In this document: positions 46,691 to 56,433 of the stretch, one piece after another
Layout: each line of letters starts with the position of its first letter
How positions within the stretch are numbered: position 1 is the first letter of the stretch
Assembly: GCA_963739435.1 (NCBI GenBank)
Contig: CAVUAN010000016.1
Location: 62,001 to 126,000, forward strand
Length of the DNA: 64,000 nucleotides
Reading direction: 5' to 3'
Origin: CAVUAN01 sp963739435
GTDB taxonomy: Bacteria > Acidobacteriota > Thermoanaerobaculia > UBA5066 > Gp7-AA6
The notes under the pieces: model-generated
Seen by the model: only the letters and a program-made list of their open reading frames with translations
What the model was told of the DNA's origin: nothing
Databases searched by the model: none
Translations under genes and position numbers: made by a program

Positions 46691-47385
46691 ACCGTTCCCG
46701 GCTGCTTCGCCGCGGAGCGGTCGGCAAGCACCAGGGCCTCCTCCTGCCGCACCTTTCCGGCAGGAATGGTCGGGTCGGCCGCGGTGAGCCGCGGGAGCAT
46801 CTCAGCCTTCTCGCTCCCTGTCACCAGCCACAGAACGCGGCGGGCGCGATCGAGCACCGGATACGTCAAGGTCATGCGGCGCCTTCCCATGTAGACGCCG
46901 GTTGACGCCACGTCCCGGTCGGCGACGGCAAGAACAGGATCTCCCGGAACCAGAGAGGCCGTGTGCCCGTCGGGTCCGAGGCCGAGGTGTACCAGATCGA
47001 GCACCGGTGGGGAGCCGGTGATGCTCTCGAGGGTCCGGGCGTACTGCCTGGCCGCGGCATCGAGGTCATCCGATTCCACGGGCATCGCATGGATTTGCTC
47101 GGGAGGCAGCGGGGCGTGCCCGAGCAGGCTCTCGCGCAGCCGCGTGAGATTGCGGTCCGGGCCTCCCGCGGGCGCCACGCGCTCGTCCACCTGCACCACG
47201 TGCACGCCCTTCCAGGGAACGTCCTCGGCCGCCAGCGCGCGCAGCATCACCCAGGGAGTTCGCCCGCCGCTCACGGCCATGACGAAGCGACCCCGCGCCG
47301 CAACGGCGGACCGGGCCTCGCCGGCGATGTAAGCCGCTGCTTTTCGGGCAACCGCATCGGCATCGGCCAGGACCTCGATCTTCAT
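46687..47385 (-). CDS. pgl: 6-phosphogluconolactonase
   Basis: This 232-residue enzyme hydrolyses 6-phosphogluconolactone in the oxidative pentose phosphate pathway. RFVMAVSGGRTPWVMLRAL and VHVVQVDERVAPAGGPDRNL are the family motifs, and LVHLGLGPDGHTASLVPG carries the catalytic region. The frame is open upstream into the repeat, but ATG at MKIEV is the usual family start. It lies downstream of pgi with the structured repeats in between, and the SulP gene overlaps its stop. Confidence 0.92.
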   Translation of the reverse strand: MKIEVLADADAVARKAAAYIAGEARSAVAARGRFVMAVSGGRTPWVMLRALAAEDVPWKGVHVVQVDERVAPAGGPDRNLTRLRESLLGHAPLPPEQIHAMPVESDDLDAAARQYARTLESITGSPPVLDLVHLGLGPDGHTASLVPGDPVLAVADRDVASTGVYMGRRRMTLTYPVLDRARRVLWLVTGSEKAEMLPRLTAADPTIPAGKVRQEEALVLADRSAAKQPGTV

Positions 47386-47406
47386 CTGCCGGATGGCGGC
47401 CAAGAC

Positions 47407-47512
47407 GGGCCTTCGGGGTCCTGGCGGGTGCGACCCCGTCGGTGTTTCTCGGCCGGAATACCGGCCTGCGATACATCGACGGGGGCCTCCGCCCCCGCCA
47501 CCCCTGCGGCCC
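47407..47512 (-). repeat. 106-nt structured intergenic repeat, copy B
   Basis: It is the inverted counterpart of copy A with 104/106 identical bases. The two differences fall in the TACT/TATT loop and the CACCGG/CACCCG segment. It has the same closing stem (GGGCC-GCA-GGGGT with ACCCC-GAA-GGCCC). It lies 22 nt upstream of pgl and, on the minus strand, 29 nt after the stem-closed element. Confidence 0.75.
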
Positions 47513-47541
47513 TGCTCTTTCGCCGTAAAGCCTGGGTCTGA

Positions 47542-47708
47542 GCCCCGGCGGGCGGGCCGCCTTCCGGAGGAGGACTGAGCGAGGGAGCAAGGCACAGAGT
47601 CTCTTGAGCCTTGAGAAAGCTGCGACCGAGCGACGAGCGAGGGTCCACGCTTCCTTTCGCAGCCTGACCCGAGCGTGCCTCCGAGGGAGGCGGCCCGTCT
47701 GCCGGGGC
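47542..47708 (-). repeat. Stem-closed structured element, possible third member of the junction family
   Basis: The ends pair over 24 positions with only G-U wobbles (47542-47565 with 47685-47708; GCCCCGGC with GCCGGGGC at the base). A GCTGCGA/TCGCAGC stem lies inside. Length (167 nt) and position relative to the 106-nt repeat match the 23.65 kb element, but clear sequence alignment was not found by eye. It occupies most of the 358-nt gap between pgi and pgl. Confidence 0.55.
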
Positions 47709-47743
47709 GCCTCGATGAGGAACAACGTGTCGAGAGAACACAG

Positions 47744-49390
47744 CTAGCTCTGCTTGAGCTTGCGATAGCGGCGGATCAGGGCGTTGGTCGAGCTGTCGTG
47801 TTGGAGCTTCGGTTCTCCTGCGCCCTCGAGCTCGGGGATGATCCGCTGGGCCAGGACCTTGCCCAGCTCGACGCCCCACTGGTCGAAGGAGTCGATCGAC
47901 CAGATCGTGCCCTGCGTGAAGACGCTGTGCTCGTAGAGGGCGACGAGCTTGCCCAAGCTCTCCGGCGTGAGGCTTTGGGCGAGAATCGTGTTCGTCGGCC
48001 GGTTGCCTTCGAAGACGCGATGCGGCACGAGCCAGTCCGGCGTGCCTTCTTGCTTCACCTGCTCGGCCGTCTTGCCGAACGCCAGCGCCTCGCTCTGGGC
48101 CAGGACGTTCGCCATGAGGATGTCGTGGTGGCGGCCCAGAGGGTTCAACGTCTCGACGAAGGCGATGAAGTCGCAGGGGATCAGCCGCGTCCCCTGGTGG
48201 ATGAGCTGGTAGAAGGAGTGCTGGCCGTTGGTCCCCGGCTCGCCCCAGTAGACGGGCGCGGTGTCGACGCCAACGGGCGCCCCGTCGAGCGTGACGTGCT
48301 TGCCGTTCGACTCCATCGTGAGCTGCTGCAGGTAGGCCGGGAACCGCTTCAGGTACTGCTCGTACGGCAGGACGGCGACCGTCTGCGCGCCGAAGAAGTC
48401 GGCGTACCAGAGCGTCAGCAGTCCCATCAGCACCGGCAGGTTGCGCTCGAAAGGAGCCGTCCGGAAGTGCTCGTCCATCTGGTGGAAGCCGTCGAGCATC
48501 GCGCGGAAGTTGTCCGGGCCGATCGCGAGCATCGTCGAGAGGCCGATCGCCGAGTCCATCGAGTAGCGGCCGCCGACCCAGTCCCAGAAGCCGAACATGT
48601 TGGCGGTGTCGATGCCGAACGCCGACACCTTCTCGGCGTTGGTCGAGACCGCGACGAAATGCTTCGCGACCGCTTTGACGTCCCCGCCGAGGCCGCGGAG
48701 GGCCCAGTCGCGCGCCGTCGCGGCGTTGGTCATGGTCTCGAGCGTCGTGAAGGTCTTCGAGGAAACGATGAAGAGCGTCTCCGCCGGATCGAGGTCGCGG
48801 ACGGCTTCCGCGAAGTCGTTGCCATCCACGTTGGACACGAATCGGAACGTCATCGAGCGCTCGCTGTAGTGCTTGAGCGCCTCGTAGGCCATCACCGGAC
48901 CGAGGTCGGAGCCGCCGATGCCGATGTTGACGACGTTGCGGATGGGCTTGCCCGTGTGGCCCTTCCAGGCGCCGCTCCGGACGCGGTTGGCGAAGTCCGA
49001 CATCTTGTCGAGCACGGCGTGGACCTCGGGCACCACGTTCACGCCGTCGACGAGGATGGACGCTCCCCGGGGCGCGCGCAGGGCGACGTGCAGGACGGCC
49101 CGGTTCTCGGTGATGTTGATCTTCTCGCCCCGGAACATCGCGTCGATCCGGGCCCTCAGGCCGGATTCCTCGGCGAGCTGCAGGAGGAGCTTCAGCGTCT
49201 CGTCGGTGATTCGGTTCTTCGAGTAGTCGAGGAAGAGGCCAACGGCCTCGGCGGTCAGGCGCTCGCCGCGCCCGGGATCGTCCGCGAAGAGCTGGCGCAG
49301 GTGCAGGTCCCGCACCTTTCGGTAGTGGGCTTCGAGGGCCTTCCAGGCAGGCCGCGCGGTGAGCGACGGGATCGGCATGTCTCTGCTCAT
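47744..49390 (-). CDS. pgi: Glucose-6-phosphate isomerase
   Basis: This 548-residue intact enzyme interconverts glucose-6-phosphate and fructose-6-phosphate. NIGIGGSDLGPVMAYEALKH, FIVSSKTFTTLETMTNA and FWDWVGGRYSMDSAIGLS are PGI signatures. PVYWGEPGTNGQHSFYQLIH holds the catalytic Glu, and a catalytic Lys sits near the C-terminus. The first ATG (MSRDMPIPSL) was chosen, and a second lies four codons in. It follows tal by 11 nt, so tal-pgi (and perhaps pgl) form an operon. Confidence 0.95.
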   Translation of the reverse strand: MSRDMPIPSLTARPAWKALEAHYRKVRDLHLRQLFADDPGRGERLTAEAVGLFLDYSKNRITDETLKLLLQLAEESGLRARIDAMFRGEKINITENRAVLHVALRAPRGASILVDGVNVVPEVHAVLDKMSDFANRVRSGAWKGHTGKPIRNVVNIGIGGSDLGPVMAYEALKHYSERSMTFRFVSNVDGNDFAEAVRDLDPAETLFIVSSKTFTTLETMTNAATARDWALRGLGGDVKAVAKHFVAVSTNAEKVSAFGIDTANMFGFWDWVGGRYSMDSAIGLSTMLAIGPDNFRAMLDGFHQMDEHFRTAPFERNLPVLMGLLTLWYADFFGAQTVAVLPYEQYLKRFPAYLQQLTMESNGKHVTLDGAPVGVDTAPVYWGEPGTNGQHSFYQLIHQGTRLIPCDFIAFVETLNPLGRHHDILMANVLAQSEALAFGKTAEQVKQEGTPDWLVPHRVFEGNRPTNTILAQSLTPESLGKLVALYEHSVFTQGTIWSIDSFDQWGVELGKVLAQRIIPELEGAGEPKLQHDSSTNALIRRYRKLKQS

Positions 49391-49401
49391 CTTGTCGGGA
49401 G

Positions 49402-50488
49402 CTAGCTGGCCTTCTCGAGGGCTGCGCTCTTGGAGGCGATGACCCCCAGGAGCTCGTTCCAGGACTTGACGAACGCCTTCGCCCCATCCTCCTGGAGCTG
49501 GGCCGCGACGGCATCGACGTCGATGCCGGCCTTGCCGAATTGCGCCAGCACGTCCTCGCAGTCGCCGCCGTCCGCCGACAGGGTGGCGCCGATCTCGCCG
49601 TGGTCGGCGAGGGCCTTCAGGGTGTTCTCGGGCATCGTGTTCACGGTGAAAGGCGCGGCGAGCGCCTCGATGTACAGCAGGTCGGAGGCCTTCGGGTCCT
49701 TGGTTCCCGTGCTGGCCCAGAGGAGGCGCTGGGGGCGCGCGCCGAAGTTGTAGACGCGCTGCCAGCGAGACGAGCCGAGCAGGGCGCGGTACGCCTTGTA
49801 GGTGCGCTGCGCGATGGCGATGCCGAGCTTGTTGCGGAGCGCTTCGGGCACCTTGCTCGCGACGGCCCCGTCCCAGCGGCTGACGAAGACCGAGGCGACC
49901 GAGTCGACCTTGGGGTTCAAGCCCGCGGCGATGCGGCGCTCGATGCCGCGCAGGTATGCCTCGGCAGCGGCGACGTACTGCTCGCGGGAGAAGAGCAGCG
50001 TCACGTTGATCGGCACGCCGGCGAAGATCGACTCCTCGATGGCAGGCAAGCCTTCCTTCGTGCCGGGGATCTTGATGAAGAGGTTCGGCCGGCCGGCCTG
50101 GGCGTGCAGGTTCTTGGCCGCGTTGAGCGTGCTCTTCGTGTCGTAGGCCAGGAGCGGCGACACCTCCAGCGACACCCACCCGTCCAGCGTGTTCGTCCGG
50201 TCGTGGACGGGCCGGAAGAGGTCGGCGGCCCGGGTGAGGTCCTCGATGGCCAGCTCGAAGAAGAGCGCCTCGCCGGACTTGCCCTTGCGCGAGCTTCTCG
50301 CGAATGCCGGCGTCGTAGGCCGAGCTGTTCTGGATCGCCTGATTGAAGATCGTCGGGTTCGACGTGAGCCCGGTCACCGACATCTCGTCGATGTAGCGCC
50401 GGAGCGTGCCGTTCTCCAGCAGGTCGCGCGTGATGTTGTCGAGCCAGAGGCTCTGGCCCAGGTCCTGCAGTTTCTGAGTTGCTTTCAT
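49402..50488 (-). CDS. tal: Transaldolase (one frameshift)
   Basis: Corrected length is 361 residues. This is the TalB-like long form of actinobacterial/cyanobacterial type. LWLDNITRDLLENGTLRRYI and VTGLTSNPTIFNQAI are the N-terminal signatures, LFIKIPGTKEGLPAIEE carries the Schiff-base Lys, and GVPINVTLLFSREQYVAAAE follows. One extra G near 50285 shifts the frame. It exchanges C3 units between sedoheptulose-7-phosphate and glyceraldehyde-3-phosphate. Transketolase is not in the window. Confidence 0.93.
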
Positions 50489-50508
50489 GGTTCACCTCGA
50501 GAGTGGAA

Positions 50509-51231
<723 letters not shown>

Positions 51232-51238
51232 TCAGCCC

Positions 51239-51883
51239 TCAGAAGCGGAACACGATGCCGCCCGACAGCTCCGGGTAGTTGTAGAAATTCGTGGAAAACG
51301 CGTAGCAGACCCCAGCTGAATCGCACCAGATGCCGGCGTTGGTCGTCACGTTGGTTGCCGCCCAGTTCCACTTTCCTTCGACCCGCAGGCCGAGGGTGCG
51401 GCCCAACCAGAACTTGCCGCCCATGCCCGCGCCGAAGCTGATGCGCGTCGAGGAATTTGCGGAGGCGCCGAAGATCTCCGGGGAAAACGTCGTGGCGCCG
51501 ACACCCAGGATCACGTAGAAGCTGGCGTAGCTCTCTCCCACGTAGAAGAGGCTGTTGATCTGGTAGGAATCGGACGTCAGGGTGCCGATCCGGACGGGGA
51601 CCCCGACCCCGCTTGCGGGTGACGCGTTGAGATCGGGCTTCGCGCGCGTCCAGGCGGCCTCGAAACCGATGTCCTCGGTCAGGTTGTAACCGAAGTGAGC
51701 GCCGTACTCGAAAGCTGTCGAAGCGCTGACCTTCGTCTGGCCGCCGAGGAAAACCTGCCGGCCGAAGTAGCCTCCCCCGATGCCCGTCAGCTCGAAGGAG
51801 CCGCGGGTGTTCTGCGCCGCAGCCGGCAGCGCCCAGACGGCGATCACCGCGACGAGCCCGAGACGAAGCGCGGCGCGGCTCAT
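51239..51883 (-). CDS. Outer-membrane beta-barrel protein
   Basis: This 214-residue protein has a signal peptide ending AAAQ. Alternating amphipathic strands follow (GSFELTGIGGGYFGRQVFLG, FEYGAHFGYNLTEDIGFEAA, LGLRVEGKWNWAATNVTTN), and it ends in Phe (GGIVFRF), the C-terminal signature of barrel insertion. Two Cys (WCDSAGVCY) lie in a probable outer loop. It is of the OmpA/OmpW-like eight-strand size. Its start overlaps the DUF4136 stop by ATGA. Confidence 0.82.
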   Translation of the reverse strand: MSRAALRLGLVAVIAVWALPAAAQNTRGSFELTGIGGGYFGRQVFLGGQTKVSASTAFEYGAHFGYNLTEDIGFEAAWTRAKPDLNASPASGVGVPVRIGTLTSDSYQINSLFYVGESYASFYVILGVGATTFSPEIFGASANSSTRISFGAGMGGKFWLGRTLGLRVEGKWNWAATNVTTNAGIWCDSAGVCYAFSTNFYNYPELSGGIVFRF

Positions 51884-52419
51884 GAGGCGGCTCCCGGGGC
51901 CGGCGGCGGATACGCGGCGAACATCTCCGCGAAGATCTTCCGGAGGTTCTGCTCGCGCTCCTCGTTGGTCTTGTCCGACTGGATCACGCCTTTGGCCCTG
52001 CCCCGCCATACGACCTCCTTCTTCTGGACGTCCACGAGGTCGAGAATCATCGTGCCCACCGGGATCTGTTCCGTGAAGGAGTCGTCATAGCCCCAGGGCG
52101 CCATGCCGTAGCCCCAGGTCGAACTGTAAGGGACCACCACCGTGTCGGCGGTGAGGCGCGCGTGCACGACGGCCCAGAGGTCCGGGCTCTGGCTGACCTG
52201 CGCCAGTTTCTTCGTATCGAGCGTGTCGGACAGCACGTCCTGACAGCGCTTGGCCCACACCTTGTCCCGGATCGAGCCGTCGGACTGCCAGGTCCACGTG
52301 TGGTACTTGCCGAAATCGACCTGCTTGTCCCAGCCGGTCTTGATCGTCGGGGCCGTCGCGCACCCGGCGAGCCCCGCCAGAACGACCCCTGCTGCAAACG
52401 AGAAAACCCACTTCTTCAT
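51880..52419 (-). CDS. DUF4136 lipoprotein
   Basis: This 179-residue protein has a lipobox (LAGLAGC). The DUF4136 block is FGKYHTWTWQSDG, VVHARLTADTVVVPYSSTWG and GTMILDLVDVQKKEVVWRGR. GGGAGG is a good ribosome site. Function is unknown. Family members are cell-envelope lipoproteins. It is coupled to the barrel protein gene downstream. Confidence 0.85.
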   Translation of the reverse strand: MKKWVFSFAAGVVLAGLAGCATAPTIKTGWDKQVDFGKYHTWTWQSDGSIRDKVWAKRCQDVLSDTLDTKKLAQVSQSPDLWAVVHARLTADTVVVPYSSTWGYGMAPWGYDDSFTEQIPVGTMILDLVDVQKKEVVWRGRAKGVIQSDKTNEEREQNLRKIFAEMFAAYPPPAPGAAS

Positions 52420-52534
52420 GCCGCCTCCCGTTTCGCACGCGCCTCGTTCAGGCCGATCCTCTCACGCAAATCTTGCGGATCAAGCCGCTGTGAAAGAATT
52501 CGCCTTCCGGCGACCTTATCGGAAGGAGGCGGCG

Positions 52535-53565
52535 ATGCAACTCGGAATGATCGGGCTCGGGCGTATGGGCGCCAACATGGTTCGGCGCCTCATGAAGAAC
52601 GGCCACACCTGCGTCGTCTACGACCGCAGCGCCGACACGGTCAAACAGCTCGCCGGCGAGGGCGCCACCGGCGCTTCGTCGCTCGACGATTTCGTCGCGA
52701 AGCTCAAACCGCCACGCGCCATCTGGCTGATGGTGCCGGCCGCTGCCGTCGACAGCGCGCTCAAGGATCTGACTCCGCTGATGCAGAAGGAGGACGTCCT
52801 CATCGACGGCGGCAACTCCTACTACATCGACGACATCCGCCGGCAAAACGAGCTGCGCTCGAAGGGGGTCCACTACGTGGACGTGGGCACGTCGGGGGGT
52901 GTCTGGGGCCTCGAGCGGGGCTACTGCATGATGATCGGCGGCGACACCGATGCCGTGAAGCGCCTCGACCCGATCTTCCAGACGATCGCGCCGGGACGCG
53001 GCTCGATAGACCGCACGCCCGGCAGGGAGAAGGCGACCGGGGCCACGAGCACGGCCGAGGACGGCTACCTGCACTGCGGCCCTTCCGGCGCGGGCCATTT
53101 CGTCAAGATGGTTCACAACGGGATCGAGTACGGCATCATGGCCGCCTACGCCGAGGGCCTGAACATCCTCAAGCGCGCCAACGTCGGCAAGAGCGGGCGC
53201 GAAGTCGACGCCGAGACGACGCCGCTGCGCAACCCGGAGCACTACCAGTACGACCTGAACCTCACGGACATCACCGAGGTCTGGCGCCGCGGCAGCGTCA
53301 TCGCCTCCTGGCTCCTGGATCTCACGGCGATCGCGCTTGCTCGAGTCGCCGGACCTGAAGAAGTTCTCGGGCCGTGTCTCGGACTCGGGCGAGGGGCGCT
53401 GGACCATCATGGCCGCGATCGACGAGGGCACTCCCGCCGAGGTCCTGACCGCCGCGCTCTTACGAACGCTTCAGCTCGCGCGGCGATGCGGACTTCCAGA
53501 ACAAGGTCCTCTCGGCGATGCGCTACCAGTTCGGCGGGCACGTCGAAAAGCCCGCCGGGGGATAG
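52535..53565 (+). CDS. gnd: 6-phosphogluconate dehydrogenase, short (YqeC/GndA-like) type (two frameshifts)
   Basis: Corrected length is 342 residues. It oxidatively decarboxylates 6-phosphogluconate to ribulose-5-phosphate. GMIGLGRMGANMVRRLMKNG is the dinucleotide fold. VLIDGGNSYYIDDIRR, DVGTSGGVWGLERGYCMMIG and HCGPSGAGHFVKMVHNGIEY are the substrate and catalytic motifs. Extra bases near 53338 and 53461 break the frame. The short form is often NAD-preferring, which is a family-level inference. A strong ribosome site (GGAAGGAGG) is present. The ROK gene starts 7 nt after the stop. Confidence 0.93.
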
Positions 53566-53571
53566 GACGCC

Positions 53572-54294
53572 ATGGACGCCGACAAGCGGACGCTCTGCAT
53601 CGACATTGGCGGCACCGGGATCAAGACCATCGTTCTGGACGGCGCCGGCAAGCCCGTCACCGAACGGCTGAAGGTGGACACGCCGCAACCGGCTACGACA
53701 AAAGCCGTCCTCGCGGCAATCGCCGGTCTCGCCCAAAAACAGGGGGAGTTCGACCGGGTCTCGGTGGGGTTTCCCGGCGTCGTGCGCAAGGGCGTGACCG
53801 AAACGGCGTGGAACCTCGGCAAGAGCTGGATCGGATTCGACCTCGACGGCGCGTTGACGAAGTCGCTCGGCAAGCCCGTGCGCGCCTGCAACGACGCCGA
53901 CGTCCAGGGGCTCGGGGTCGTACGCGGCAAAGGCACGGAGCTCGTGATCACGCTCGGCACCGGCTTCGGGTCTTCGCTCTTCCGGGACGGGCTTCTCATC
54001 CCCAACGTCCAGCTCGGGCACCACGCCGGGTGGCGAAGAAAGACGTACGAGGAGGAGCTGGGTGCCAAGGCCCTGAAGAAAGCTGGAAAGAAGAAATGGA
54101 ACGGGAGGCTGCTCAAAGCCATCCGGAGCCTCGAGCTGCTCTTCAGCTACGACACTCTCTACATCGGCGGAGGCAACGCCTCGAAGATCACGGTGGATCT
54201 GCCCAAACGGGTCCGGATCGTCCCGAATGTCGCCGGCCTGCTCGGCGGGATCGCGCTCTGGACCAGCCAGGAAGGAAGCCATGGCGTCCGCTGA
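53572..54294 (+). CDS. ppgK: ROK-family polyphosphate/ATP glucokinase
   Basis: This 240-residue protein carries LCIDIGGTGIKTIVLDGAGK (phosphate-binding), VGFPGVVRKGV, ACNDADVQGLG with the catalytic Asp, and ITLGTGFGSSLF. The short length, the VTE-free form and the LGHHAGW segment resemble polyphosphate glucokinases (PpgK) of high-GC bacteria. ATP use cannot be excluded. It makes glucose-6-phosphate directly upstream of zwf, and the zwf start lies inside its 3' end (14 nt overlap). Confidence 0.85.
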   Translation: MDADKRTLCIDIGGTGIKTIVLDGAGKPVTERLKVDTPQPATTKAVLAAIAGLAQKQGEFDRVSVGFPGVVRKGVTETAWNLGKSWIGFDLDGALTKSLGKPVRACNDADVQGLGVVRGKGTELVITLGTGFGSSLFRDGLLIPNVQLGHHAGWRRKTYEEELGAKALKKAGKKKWNGRLLKAIRSLELLFSYDTLYIGGGNASKITVDLPKRVRIVPNVAGLLGGIALWTSQEGSHGVR

Positions 54295-55690
54295 CGCCGC
54301 CCCGGAGGGCGCCGCCAAACCGGCGCTGTCCGATGCCCTCGTCTTCTTCGGAGCGACGGGTGATCTTGCCTACAAGAAGATCTTTCCCTCCCTCCAGGGG
54401 ATGGTGAAGCACGGAAACCTCTCGGTCCCTGTCATCGGCGTCGCCAAGTCGGGCTGGAAAGTCGAGCAACTGCGCGAACGGGCGCGCGCGAGCTTGAAGG
54501 AGTACGGCGGCGGCGTCGACGAAGCGGCTTTCGCGAAGCTCGTGTCCCTGCTGCAGTACGTCGACGGCGACTACGGGGACCCGGCCACCTTCGCGGCATT
54601 GCGCAAGGCTCTCGGCGGAGCGAAGAACCCGACGCACTACCTGGCGATCCCGCCCAGCCTCTTTGGCCAGGTCATCGAGATGCTCGGCAAGTCCGGCTGC
54701 GCCAAGGGTGCGAGAGTCGTGATCGAGAAGCCCTTCGGCCACGACTTCGCCACCGCGCGGGCCCTGAACACGACACTCCACACTGTTTTTGCCGAGCCCT
54801 CGGTCTTCCGCATCGACCACTACCTCGGCAAGGAGGCCGTCGAGAACCTCCTCTACTTCCGCTTCGCCAATACGTTTCTCGAGCCGATCTGGAACCGCAA
54901 CTACGTGGACTGCGTGCAGATCACGATGGCCGAGGAGTTCGGCGTGCAGGGGCGGGGCAAGTTCTACGACGAGACGGGAACGATCCGCGACGTCATCCAG
55001 AACCACCTCCTGCAGGTCGTCGGGTATCTCGCCATGGAACCGCCGATCTCGGTTCATGCGGACAGGATCCGGGACGAGCAGGTCAAAATTTTCCGCGCGA
55101 TCCGGCCCTTGAAGCCCGAGAAGCTCGTGCGCGGCCAGGTCCGGGGCTACCTCGAGGAGCCCGGCGTCGCGCCCGGCTCGCAGACCGAGACCTTCGCGGC
55201 GGTGCGTCTCGAGATCGACTCCTGGCGTTGGGACGGCGTGCCGTTTCTCATCCGGGCGGGAAAATCTCTGCCGCTGACGGCGACCGAAGTGATCGTGGAC
55301 CTCAAGCGGCCGCCACTCTCGAGGCTCTCGCCCGAGGACAGCAACTACTTCCGTTTTCGGCTCGGCCCGAAGATCTCCCTCTCAATCGGGGCTCGCGTCA
55401 AGAAACCGGGAACGGATTTTGGGTCGATTCCGACCGAGCTCGTCGCGGTCCGGGACGCCGGAAACGACGAGGTCGACGCTTACGAGCGGCTCTTGACCGA
55501 CGCCATGAAAGGCGACGCGACGCTCTTCGTGCGCGAGGACGCCGTCGAGTCGGCGTGGACGGTCGTCAACGACATCCTCGGAAACGCGGCGCCTGTCCAT
55601 CCGTACGAACCGGGGACGTGGGGGCCGAAGGAAGCGGACCGGCTGACGGCCGACCTCGACCGGTGGCACGACCCCGAAAAAGAGGCCTGA
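54281..55690 (+). CDS. zwf: Glucose-6-phosphate 1-dehydrogenase
   Basis: This 469-residue intact enzyme is the first step of the oxidative pentose phosphate branch. VFFGATGDLAYKKIFPSL is the NADP motif, VVIEKPFGHDFATARALN and FRIDHYLGKEAVENLL carry the substrate Lys and catalytic His, and GVPFLIRAGKSLPLTATEV follows. GGAAGG precedes the ATG. It forms a gnd-ppgK-zwf operon that takes free glucose to pentose phosphate. pgl is 7 kb away on the other strand. Confidence 0.95.
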   Translation: MASADAAPEGAAKPALSDALVFFGATGDLAYKKIFPSLQGMVKHGNLSVPVIGVAKSGWKVEQLRERARASLKEYGGGVDEAAFAKLVSLLQYVDGDYGDPATFAALRKALGGAKNPTHYLAIPPSLFGQVIEMLGKSGCAKGARVVIEKPFGHDFATARALNTTLHTVFAEPSVFRIDHYLGKEAVENLLYFRFANTFLEPIWNRNYVDCVQITMAEEFGVQGRGKFYDETGTIRDVIQNHLLQVVGYLAMEPPISVHADRIRDEQVKIFRAIRPLKPEKLVRGQVRGYLEEPGVAPGSQTETFAAVRLEIDSWRWDGVPFLIRAGKSLPLTATEVIVDLKRPPLSRLSPEDSNYFRFRLGPKISLSIGARVKKPGTDFGSIPTELVAVRDAGNDEVDAYERLLTDAMKGDATLFVREDAVESAWTVVNDILGNAAPVHPYEPGTWGPKEADRLTADLDRWHDPEKEA

Positions 55691-55700
55691 AGCCTCTTTA
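55677..55700. terminator. Bidirectional Rho-independent terminator
   Basis: AAAGAGGC and GCCTCTTT form an eight-pair stem around CTGAA, with an A-run on one side and a short T-run on the other. It spans the zwf stop and serves the convergent channel gene. Confidence 0.7.
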
Positions 55701-56399
55701 CTTGCGGCGCCGCGCGTCGATTTCCAGGGAGACCAGGCGAGCGATCAGGATTGCCGGGTAGAGCTGGCCGCAGAGGGCTTCTCCCATGGCGAGACTGCGA
55801 GCCAGGGGGTGGACAGGAGTGATGTCGCCGTATCCCACGGTCGTCAGGGTGACGAAGCTGTAGTACACGAGGCCGTGCATGTTCAAGAGTGCGCTCGTGT
55901 CCTCAGCCGCAAAATGAAAAGCCCCCGGGAGCGTTCTGTAGAGAAGCTCGTAGACCGATGTCCAGATGAGCCCGAGCAGGAGGTAGACGGCGATGGCGCC
56001 CTGAATCCGGTAGCTCGTGATGGGGCCGTCGCGAAAGACCTGCATCAAGACCAGCACCGTCAGAATCGAGAGCGACGCGATCGAGAGGGTGTCATCCCAT
56101 ACGCCCAGGGCCGATCCCGGGCGCAAGTGACCTGTCCACCGGACGGCCACCGTCGCGAGAGCAACCGCGGAAACGCCGAATGAGAGCAGCCGCCGCTGCG
56201 AGACGGCGGCGACACCCGACAAGAGGAGCAGCGTGAAGAAGGCGTCGAACAGGAACTTGCCGGCCACTCCCATGGCCACGAGCGGGGCCCCCACGAAGAG
56301 AGCGAGGACGAGCGACACCAGCAACGCCGAAAGCCCCCGCTCCGTTTGCCAAAAGGCCTTGAAAAATGCCCAGAGGGAACGCCCCGGTCGGTATGTCAT
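55698..56399 (-). CDS. Ion channel family protein (potassium-selective filter)
   Basis: This 233-residue membrane protein has about six hydrophobic segments. The pore region, YYSFVTLTTVGYGDITPVHP, contains the selectivity filter TVGYGD, and a final inner helix follows. It lacks a cytoplasmic RCK domain, so it is a minimal 6TM-type or 4TM+2TM channel. It should conduct K+. No regulator lies beside it. Confidence 0.88.
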   Translation of the reverse strand: MTYRPGRSLWAFFKAFWQTERGLSALLVSLVLALFVGAPLVAMGVAGKFLFDAFFTLLLLSGVAAVSQRRLLSFGVSAVALATVAVRWTGHLRPGSALGVWDDTLSIASLSILTVLVLMQVFRDGPITSYRIQGAIAVYLLLGLIWTSVYELLYRTLPGAFHFAAEDTSALLNMHGLVYYSFVTLTTVGYGDITPVHPLARSLAMGEALCGQLYPAILIARLVSLEIDARRRK

Positions 56400-56433
56400 T
56401 GGAGGCTTCTCGGCTGGCTAGGACTACCTCGGC

